This document shows, piece by piece, positions 56,056 to 64,000 of a DNA stretch of 64,000 bases. Every line of letters begins with the position of its first letter. Position 1 is the first letter of the stretch. Both the position numbers and the translations under genes were made by a program. The stretch comes from Paramacrobiotus metropolitanus (taxonomy: Eukaryota; Tardigrada; Eutardigrada; Parachela; Macrobiotidae): contig NW_026570313.1 in assembly GCF_019649055.1 (NCBI RefSeq), positions 372,001-436,000 on the forward strand, read 5' to 3'. A model generated the notes under the pieces. It was not told the origin of the DNA. It was given only the letters and a program-made list of their open reading frames with translations, and did no database searches.

Positions 56056-58598
56056 ATGAACTACACGCGATGCGATGCACTGCCGTATCGTGTGTGTTCC
56101 GAGCGGACTTCCCGGGAATTGTATGGCTCCACGGGCAGCGATGCGTTAATTGTCAGTGTGGCGGATTATCCACCCTACAGCTACGAATCACCGTCCGGAT
56201 CATTGTGCTTCTGCGGACTAGCAATTTCTCTGCTCTCCTTCATCTCCGGCCTTCTGGACCTAAGGCAACTAAATCTATGCTTCGTATCTAATAATTAATT
56301 TTCTTTGCCGATAAGTAATTTCCTTTGCGAGTGTACTATAAAATCGTAAGTTTAGTTTAGTCTTAGTTTCTTATTTTCACATGTAGGATGTTCTAAAGAT
56401 CTAATACAATTATTAAACCAAATGAAGCAAGATTTGGCCAGCCGGTTCGTTGTTTAAAAATTTATTATTAAAAATGCCGGCAGATATCTCGTATCCTTCC
56501 ATTCGAAAGCAGATAATTATAGAAGTACTCGTAGACTAACATAAGCAGCATAAAGTAAACCTAGCCACAAAGAGAACTGTTCGCATACTACAGAAAATCT
56601 ACATTTCTGCAATCGAACTGAAGTTTAGTGAACTCGATAATTACAGTATGTACGCATGACTTCACATAAGCCGCGGTGAATTAGATAAAATGGTGAGAAT
56701 CAGTTATCCACGTGACTGACGCCATCCTGTTACTGGCTCTAGCTTGCACGTGCCACCGTGACCAGGCACGCGCACATCCGGCGTCGGCTTGCAGAACAAA
56801 TAACCTGTGAAGTTATTATTAGGACTTTCAAATTTTTTATTTTAAAACTTCACTTGTACACGTTTTAAGAAACAGTTGAAGAAACCATAGCTCATTAAAA
56901 ACATTTTCGCTCTCTCAACGTACCAACCAAAACGGAAGCGGCGTTGCCCCGATGTATCTCTAGAGACAGTCGCTGCCGATTGCCGAAGAATTTTATGTGT
57001 GCCGGCTTCTCCTGAATGTGTCCATAAACGCTTTTTGATGATAGCGATAGCCGGCGGTCCCTACGGGCCCATAGTCTCGAAAGCAATGGGTGCGAGAATG
57101 TAACGGGCGTTTAAGTAGAAATACAACCTAGTCCTTTTTTCTTCTGCCTGAATGGCGACCGATCCCGCGTTCGCCGATGTACGGTAGCTCTGATGTGGGA
57201 AGGGGCAACGGTATCGACGCATGTGACATCCCAAGCCAAACACATTCCTCTCTGCCACGCGAACGTTGTGCATCCATCCGGGCGTCGATCACTTGCGATT
57301 AGGATTGGCAAGCGTTAATGCGGACTAATATACATATATACCTATGCGTTTTAGCGCAAGCCAGTCACACTGCAAATTTTGTTTACAAAAAAAAATGATG
57401 ATATACCTATGTTTGTTTGTCCTGGTTCCTGAGCGCAGTTCAATCTTCAACACATCCAAAAATGGTCCGTCGTTCGACATCCGCAGTCGTCGAGCTGACA
57501 TCAGTGTGGTTCCCTTAGGTATGACGCCAGAACGCTGGGCGGACTGGGATATGGTGTCAATTTATACGGCGCGCACTTATCAGGTGGCCATACATAAGTC
57601 ACAGCTCATTGACGGCGGCACCGAATCTCTCCTCTTCCACGGCATTATCGGTAGTTTTGATGCGTACAGCTGGCTCGGCATTACGGTGGTGTCGCTGTGG
57701 ATGTGGGCCGTATTTTGGGTTAGTAACGTTTTGCTTATCCACATACACTATCGCGCTGACCGCCTAACAGGAAGAACGGTGTGGGAAGCGTTTGGGAAGA
57801 CATATTGGGAGGTATTTTACAGCTTCATCAGCCAAGGTACAATTATGTATATGCAATATTGTATGTTTTTTCGGATGGTTATCGTGGACCCTGATCATCT
57901 TCGATAAAATCATCGTTGGCAACCTCGCTGAGTATCAACCCGACGACACTGCCGTTCCATAGTCCCGAATCGTTCCTTGAATCCGACTATGTCATGGTAT
58001 CACGTCCCCTCTCATCCTTTCAATGGAATGCTTCGTACGATCTCACCCCCAAAATCGTCGTACACGACACCAATACCGACGTATTCTTGTACGACCTGGC
58101 CGCCAATGCCGGCGCGCACAGATTGGCGGTTACATGCATTTTCGTGGATAGTTCAGAATGCACTAATCGAGACTTGGTGCCGGCATTTGATCTGGGGATT
58201 AAACGTTGGGCGACATTGATACAGATGCGCAAGAACGCTTCCGTTATTCCAGCATTTAATGCAAAGTACGGTCATGCTAAAAAGTGGTAAAAAAAACGGT
58301 GACTGCTGTGGCCGAGCGTAGGATACGTATAACATATGTAATACATGTGATTTGCAGAATATTGCGCTTGATGCAGTGTGGTATTCCGCAGCATCTGATG
58401 CGAGTACATTGACTGATTTCTTACCACGATTAAGAAGCGGCAATTAAGCCGACGGCAACGCATCAAGGACGCAACGAAGTCGCTTACGCCAGCACTACGG
58501 TCAGACTGCGGCGAACTTTTTACTGCGTTGCTGGACTACTGTTACTGTCCACTGCGCTCTTTGCGTACGAGATCAGAAGACCGCCACTCTATAGCTAA
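56056..58598 (+). pseudogene. Broken paralogue of the ionotropic-type receptor
   Basis: Exons match the gene at 18150. Exon 1 is 56056-56264, but its donor is GC instead of GT (CTAAG|GCAACT). Exon 2 is 57439-57836. The exon-3 start with the first half of M3 is missing; the rest resumes near 57916 in a shifted frame and runs to about 58268. Exon 4 starts at 58358 and meets TGA after VH, where the intact copy has CGA, before an M4 that is still recognisable up to 58598. The first intron is about 1.17 kb and holds a LINE relic. Conserved residues such as VSVADYPPYSYE and WLGITVVSLWMWAVFW show recent descent from the same ancestor. No functional channel can be made from this copy. Confidence 0.75.
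56895..57273 (-). mobile_element. LINE 3'-end relic
   Basis: Minus-strand frames contain NARYILAPIAFETMGP and RLSLEIHRGNAASVL, the same C-terminal LINE stretch as the fragment at 13136-13539, in two registers. It lies in the first intron of the broken receptor. Confidence 0.6.
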
Positions 58599-58619
58599 CG
58601 TTCTTCATGTTCGTCCTAC

Positions 58620-59034
58620 AAATTATCTAATCTGTGATCTTTTTGTTTGATCCCGTTTTGAGCGGTGCGAAACCCTGATGGTGCAATGTACAATTGTATA
58701 TATGAATTAGTTTTGATGGAAGGTTCTGCCGACACTGATTCCGACACAAGTGGCCTGCTTAGTGTTTCCCAAAACAAAGCAGTATTTCCTTTAACGACCC
58801 TTGTACTTTGCGCTACTGCCTGTCCCAGAAAGGCAGTTATAACGGGCAACGGAACCGGCTGATACTGCTCGAAATATTGCTAACCCAACGACTGGGGATA
58901 CCACAGGAAATACAACGCTATATATACTGAACCGCTCGTACAGGAACAGGAAATACAAGAGGCGGGACAACCAAGCACATACTCGTACATACTAATACAT
59001 GAGATAGGAACTCCCGTTACACTCCCCTCTTACC
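58620..59034 (-). mobile_element. Putative LTR with polypurine tract
   Basis: On the minus strand a purine-rich run GGTAAGAGGGGAG (59034-59022) is followed at once by TGTAACGGGAG (59021-59011), a common beginning for Ty3/gypsy LTRs. TATATATAG lies about 100 bp further in (near 58920). The LTR end is not defined. Internal sequence would lie to the right, but I find no related ORF on that strand. Confidence 0.3.
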
Positions 59035-59039
59035 AAACT

Positions 59040-60310
59040 GAAAACAGAATGTTTTCAGAGAAAAACAAGCAAAAACATATACAAAAAAAATTCAAAGCTT
59101 GCAAAAACATTAGAGAAATCACGATCAGATTTTTTTGGGAGTACGAGACAAAGATTTAGTGTGAAAACATTATTAGCAAAAATAGAATTAAATATGGCAG
59201 GTAACATCCGCAGCGTTCCACGTAGGACGTTAATTGTTGTATCCGTCCGGTAAAGTCAATCCATCCAACGCTGAAGAATGACCACTTGATCCACACAGAT
59301 AGTTATGCGATATCCGGGTTCATGCTGGTCTTGGAAAAGGAAGTGTAATATCGATATCCGCGACGTCAGTACACCAGTAGAAAATCATTACAAACTTCTG
59401 ATTCTGAAAAACCAGAACACACATTGACGCAACCCTACCTATATTTACATATATCTTTTTCGTAATTTTGAATTAACGCGCTAATTTAATTCAAGGATTC
59501 AATCATTGCAATTGCCGCAAAACAAATCGGATATTCCCGAAACGCAACCTTTAAAAAAAATCCTCGCTAAATTCTTACAATCAGTGAATTGTATGACATT
59601 GTATGGCTTAATAATGCGACGATGATTCATGAATGTACAATGACTGGAGCGAGATAAGGGGACAATGCGAATGAGATGGGTTAAGAAGACAATGCGGATG
59701 AGATGGGGGAGACAAAGGCACGAGAGCAATACTGACGTGTGGGAGTAGGATCACACGCCGGATGTACGTACGAATGCTGACTGTCCGCCTTCCACCTGCA
59801 ACATAACACATAATCTAGTCAATCTATTCTGTGATTTGCTGTTCTCTTTTACTAGCGAGTAGCGATGTATATGATGTCATAACGCAAAGTCTGCATAAGT
59901 TCTTGTTACTCCTAATATCGGTATCAGTAGTCTGAGATTTACTTCGGAGACTGCTTCCTAATTACAATTTCCTAGCGTTGTGAACTGTGATGTGAATTGG
60001 ATAAAGAGACAGCAATACTTGTTCCTTCTGATGTACATGATCGCTCCCGGATTATTGCATAGAATACAGGTTTGCTCGTGACACAATCGTCCCAGCTCTT
60101 GCCGATCCTAACAGGACTTACGACCGGAGATTGTAGTTGGACTCTTCGTAAGGATTCCTGATTCGTGTTCCAGACTCGTTCGTCATATTTCCACCGTGAT
60201 TTATCTGCTACAGTTTGAGAGTACGAGTGCCTACCGATTGAGCATTACAGGCGTGGAAGAGTAAAGATTGTTCATGGAGCCTTAAACGGCGTGAACGCTT
60301 ATACACGACA
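59040..60310. other. Non-coding stretch ending in the presumed 5' LTR of element 2
   Basis: No supported gene. Two copies of GACAATGCG(A/G)ATGAGATGGG lie near 59661-59709. The stretch ends in ...CGACA immediately before the PBS-like motif, as an LTR ending in CA would. The LTR start is not identifiable here. Confidence 0.35.
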
Positions 60311-60327
60311 TGGCGCCCACCGGTGTC
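60311..60327 (+). other. Putative primer-binding site of element 2
   Basis: TGGCGCCCACCGGTGTC follows an ACA end. The first eight bases match the start of tRNA-Lys-type primer-binding sites (TGGCGCCC). It lies about 770 bp upstream of ORF1, in the right orientation for the element that follows. Confidence 0.5.
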
Positions 60328-60414
60328 TTTTAATTTTTCCGATGTAACAGAAAATTATTGGTGGAAAGTTTGATAGTAATTTATTGGTAAGAGTGGTCCG
60401 TGCAGAAAGGCGTC

Positions 60415-61090
60415 GAACCGCAAAGGTACGCCGAAGGAGGTCAGCGTTCCCGATCTGGCCTAGTTTAATTTATTTTGGCGAGCTTCCTTGCAATTGTGAG
60501 CTTCCTCACTGGTGAGCTTCCTCGCCAATTAAATTTAAATTAATTCAATCGGACCGTAGGAAAACAGTCGGAACCTTAAAGGTCGGCTGTGTGAAGAAAT
60601 CAGTATTGTGCGGGTAATTTCCGGGTTGTCTGCGCAAGCAATAACCGCGGCGAATAAAACGTAAACTGCAGTGTCAGTGTACCTGGCCTGCAGACAGAGC
60701 AGATAGTGAGCACCGAGCCATTGTCAGTGGCTAGGTGAGATAACGATCTCCAGCAGCTGGATAAAGGCAAGCCGCAAGCGGTAGCCAGAATCAGCAGCCA
60801 GAGAGAGTCGACCGTGAAAAAGGTAAACACCGGCAAACGGTGATTGACCCGTGAGTTTAAAATTACAGCAGCACGCAAAGTGCAGCGGTGTAATTTTAGG
60901 AATTAATTTACAGTCGAAACCGTAAAGGTCGGCTGCTATTAAATTATCACGGAACAATTCAAACCTTAAAGGAGGATTGGTAAGTGATTGTTATTGCACA
61001 ATAGCAATAACGGTATTTGTCGGAAACAGTAGCACAATCGCTGCTGTATGTGATATTTTGAATAGCCGCAAAGGTTTATTTAAAGTAAAA
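60415..61090 (+). promoter_or_regulatory. 5' leader of element 2 with repeated AAAGG motif
   Basis: The word (A)ACC(T/G)TAAAGGTCGGCTG occurs near 60570 and 60918. Shorter relatives (CCGCAAAGG or CCTTAAAGG) lie near 60418, 60964 and 61065. GAGCTTCCT occurs three times at 60480-60530. Such repeats in a leader could mark packaging or structured RNA; that is inference. Confidence 0.4.
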
Positions 61091-61097
61091 AGCAGAA

Positions 61098-62939
61098 ATG
61101 TCAGGCGGTACAGTCGCAAAGGCTCGCCCGCCACCACGTAAAGTACTTGACGATAAAGTAATTATCGGTGCATATGAAGGAGCACAAGCTCAACCCAGAT
61201 TCAGGTTCAAAACGAAAGGACTACCGTTGGGTCTGATGTATTTAGCCCTGAATGCTGAACCACCAGAAGCGCAAGATGCATTCTGTGTAAAAGAGTGGGT
61301 TGAATATCATGAAATCAAACGATTTTTAAATCCAAAAACAAAGCAACCCAAGTACTATAAGACGTGGGTAGACCATGAAGAGTGCATTCCAGAAGCTTAC
61401 CTGGATATCACAGATGAACAGTTTGAGAAGGCAGTTCAAGATGCGTATAAATGGCATGCAGGCTATATGGAAGATTTGGGGAAGCGAAGGCAAGCGGCGC
61501 AAGCGGCTCATGTAGCGTCCAAAGCGGCCGGGAAAACTCCAAGGAAACAGGCAGCGAATGAGCGAGTCACGCGCGGTGCCAAGGAGAAAATCCCAGCCCA
61601 GACGTCTGGAGTTCTGCTGGATGAACCTATCTCGGAAACTCCAAGTGTGGCGGAGAGCCAGACGGAGCCTCAGTCGTCTCAGTCGGACAATAATCTGATA
61701 GCATTGTCTAGTATGGACAAAGCTGATGTGTCTGGGGGTTCTAAAACAACAAAGAAAAGTAAGAGCATTCTCGGTGGAACAATGACGTTCCACCCGGCAC
61801 AGTTAAAATTACATAGCTTTGTGTCAGAGAAGGATTTCGAACAACCAGATGACGAATTCCTTACCCAAGCTAGGGAAGTGGATGAACAGTTAGCGGCTGC
61901 TGAAACAGATCAAGAGGTCGGATTGGTCGCCCGGAAGACGATGCCCGTGTTACTCCAAGGTCTTCGTACGTTGATTGCAACTACAAAATTAAAAGTTGAC
62001 GAAATGGGTAATACAATGTCGTTAGACGCCCGTGTCGATGCGGAACGAAACGAAAAATTGAAATTCCAAAACGATTTCAATGAAATGCGTATTAAATTCG
62101 GAAATGAACAAATTGAAAATGACCGATTAGCTAATGAAATACGCATTGCAAACAATAATTTGGCTCAAGCAAGAGATGCCAACAGAAATGCGGAAATCGC
62201 TTTTAGCGGGTTGAAAGATGAACGTCATACTTTAAAGGACACCAATCGACAATTAGAGAAACAGCTGAAAAAATCCCAGAGAGATCTCTCAACTGCGACA
62301 GCTACAATTGATAGCTTTAAAGCCCAACCAGCACCAGACTTGGCGAAACAAATAACGGATTTAAATAAAAAACTGTCGAAAGCACAGAAGGATTTAAGAG
62401 CCGAAAAAGACGCGCACAAATTAACTAATAAAAATTTAGCGGATGCGCAAATTCTGTCAACGAAACTTACGAAGGATCTGGAAGACGAAAAGAAGCGGGC
62501 TAAAAAAGCTGAAGAATCCCTTCAACGGGATCTCACACAAGCGAGAGTCCAGCTGAATAAAGCGTCCACGGTCGGACAGGTGCATATTCCCAAGGAAAAA
62601 GATGATCTGTCCCAAAAAGAAATCGAAAGGTTACAGAGTTTGTTGAACACCGAGCAAGAAAACGTTCAAAAAACTCAAAAGGAATTAAATGATCTGAGAA
62701 ATGATAAAAGGTGCGGTAATTGCGAGAACGCGATTCAAGCGAAGAATAAAGCACAAGCTGATGCCTATGATAAGTCTGAAAGGTGTAATCGACTGTACGA
62801 AGAAAATGCGCAATGCCGAAGAGAATGGCACGAAAAACAAGACCAACTCACCAAGATGGAAGGAGATTTAAGGCAAGCGTGTGACGAACTTCTCCAGTTT
62901 CGAAATCCGGATGTTGCTCTTGGTGGCAGTGAGAGATAA
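61098..62939 (+). CDS. Coiled-coil ORF1 of element 2
   Basis: 613 codons from an ATG in good context. Residues about 20-130 form an ordered N-terminal domain (RFRFKTKGLPLGLMYLALN, then KTWVDHEECIPEAYLDI) that I do not recognise. A Ser/Thr/Ala-rich linker follows. Residues about 232-300 match the ORF1 of the minus-strand element (HPAQLKLHSF, DFEQPDDEF, EVDEQL). Residues 300-600 are a long coiled coil rich in Lys, Glu, Asn and Gln, with CGNCENA in it. It probably self-assembles and may accompany Gag. It ends at TAA (62937-62939). The Gag frame that follows is in the same register, separated by this TAA and a TGA at 63021. Confidence 0.7.
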   Translation: MSGGTVAKARPPPRKVLDDKVIIGAYEGAQAQPRFRFKTKGLPLGLMYLALNAEPPEAQDAFCVKEWVEYHEIKRFLNPKTKQPKYYKTWVDHEECIPEAYLDITDEQFEKAVQDAYKWHAGYMEDLGKRRQAAQAAHVASKAAGKTPRKQAANERVTRGAKEKIPAQTSGVLLDEPISETPSVAESQTEPQSSQSDNNLIALSSMDKADVSGGSKTTKKSKSILGGTMTFHPAQLKLHSFVSEKDFEQPDDEFLTQAREVDEQLAAAETDQEVGLVARKTMPVLLQGLRTLIATTKLKVDEMGNTMSLDARVDAERNEKLKFQNDFNEMRIKFGNEQIENDRLANEIRIANNNLAQARDANRNAEIAFSGLKDERHTLKDTNRQLEKQLKKSQRDLSTATATIDSFKAQPAPDLAKQITDLNKKLSKAQKDLRAEKDAHKLTNKNLADAQILSTKLTKDLEDEKKRAKKAEESLQRDLTQARVQLNKASTVGQVHIPKEKDDLSQKEIERLQSLLNTEQENVQKTQKELNDLRNDKRCGNCENAIQAKNKAQADAYDKSERCNRLYEENAQCRREWHEKQDQLTKMEGDLRQACDELLQFRNPDVALGGSER

Positions 62940-63023
62940 TTCCAAAGGGAAGCGCCGGTAGCAACAGGAGACGTTTTACGTCCTCCCGCATTTGCATTAT
63001 TTAACCCCCAAAATTTTTCGTGA

Positions 63024-64000
63024 TCCGTGGATCAGCCTTTAGCTACTGGCAGGAATCCAGCTAGTATTTTGCGGAGGCCTAGACAGGAAGCACGAGTCGA
63101 ATTTACGGAGACTCATTCCATGCCACGTTCATCTTCTGAAAGCCAAATTCCCAAAGAAACGGCACCTGCTAAACAGAAGAAAAATCGCTCAACAGATTTG
63201 CGGCAGGAAGTTCTAAAAAGAACAGCTGATGACTCTGGCCGCCCGATGCGTGGAACGGAAAATCGAGATAGCTCAGACACGGAAAACGAAATTGGGGATG
63301 ACATTTTACTGGACGATGAACACCGTCGCCCTAGTAGTACGGCCAGCAACGAATCCACATCAAGGAATCTGGAAGAATGGTTGATCAAGCAAACTCAAAT
63401 TTCGGACAGAACGGCTCTTACACAAGAAAGTGTGGTGGAATTAATAGCTAAACTCGCGGAAAAAGATAGTGATAAAACCGTGGGTGGGATGAAGTTGCTT
63501 ACCTTCGATGATTCTCATCCGGAAAAGATCCAGAAATGGCTGATGAATGTCGAACAATGTCGTACCACGAATAATTGGAACGATGAGGTTACTTGTCGCA
63601 GAGTAACCGGCGCGTTCACTGGAGCGTTCTTCCAATGGTTTGAAAAATTCTGGAGAGACAGTAAAGGCAGGTCATGGCCTGACTTCTTTAAGCAGGCTAT
63701 TGTGGAGCACTTTAACGGCTCCCTTTCTAAAGCCGATATCCGCAGAAAAATGAATAATCGCAAACTGGAGTTTTACGAGCCTGTTCGTGCTTACCTGGAT
63801 AGCTTTCTCCCGTGGTTTGAAGAATTAAAAATATCCGATGAGGAACAGGTCGAAGCACTTCTGGAGGGTGTTCAGGAGCATAGACCGGCATGGTTCCGAG
63901 ATATATATAATTCAGCACCTAAGAAATACACGGAATTTGAGGAAAAACTACAAGAGTGCGAAAAACTGTGGAAACGAATGAATAAAGATAAGAAAGCTCC
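63024..64000 (+). CDS. Gag of element 2, cut by the window edge
   Basis: The frame is open from after a TGA at 63021-63023 to the window end; the first ATG is at 63120. The N-terminal 100 residues are basic and Ser-rich. The Gag/capsid domain follows from about 63490, with KWLMNVEQC, WFEKFWR, ADIRRKMNN and YLDSFLPWFEEL. These align block by block with the Gag of the minus-strand element (WLTQVDQC, WFQGLL, ADIRREM, YADSFIKWFNDL). The upstream stretch DQPLATG resembles DQPRSAAS before the first Gag, so translation may begin before the ATG. Protease and Pol would lie outside the window. Confidence 0.8.

Overview
The window is animal (metazoan) nuclear DNA. Genes are split by short GT-AG introns of about 60-700 bp, seven-helix and ionotropic-type receptors occur in duplicated groups, and LINE, LTR and foldback repeats are common. 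The mix of receptor families, an F-box protein with an unfamiliar N-terminal domain and a phage-type tail-collar gene among them suggests a tardigrade-like ecdysozoan. That placement is inference from gene content; no marker gene in the window proves it.

Layout. From 0.6 to 4.2 kb there are remnants of a receptor with an ANF-receptor-type ligand-binding domain, a duplicated copy of its first exon, and a 106-bp-armed foldback element. From 5.3 to 8.3 kb lies a nearly full-length but frameshifted LINE, with one minisatellite family on both sides. From 10.6 to 15.1 kb there are two intact rhodopsin-like GPCR genes on the minus strand, duplicated with their flanks; a third, broken copy lies at 24.2-25.2 kb. 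At 16.1-16.7 kb is a gene for a phage-tail-collar domain protein. At 18.1-20.2 kb is an intact four-exon ionotropic-receptor-like gene, and its broken paralogue is at 56.0-58.6 kb. At 20.7-22.9 kb is an F-box gene with an in-frame TGA and a frame change. From 25.2 to 28.6 kb there is little coding sequence.

From about 28.6 to 53.1 kb the character changes. The plus strand has many more C than G, and a degenerate unit recurs that contains tRNA-like pol III A and B boxes, in one orientation wherever boxes can be read. Several unrecognised ORFs are embedded in it. At its right end are four linked minus-strand ORFs of an LTR-type (Ty3/gypsy-like) lineage: a coiled-coil protein, Gag plus retropepsin, and a long pol-derived protein. 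The pol-derived protein carries two copies of the protease-RT linker/RT N-terminus and two copies of the integrase N-terminal domain, but no RT palm, RNase H or integrase catalytic core. Gag-PR, the pol-derived ORF and its tail lie in one frame, separated only by two in-frame TAA codons.

At 53.2-54.7 kb a host three-exon membrane-protein gene abuts the 5'-truncated edge of that element. After LINE relics, a perfect 62-bp palindrome and the broken receptor copy, a second divergent member of the same Gag lineage starts on the plus strand. It has a primer-binding-site-like sequence at 60.3 kb, coiled-coil ORF1 at 61.1-62.9 kb and Gag from 63.0 kb, and it runs out of the window. All splice junctions given were chosen from GT/AG signals, frame continuity and comparison of paralogues within the window; none is backed by transcripts.
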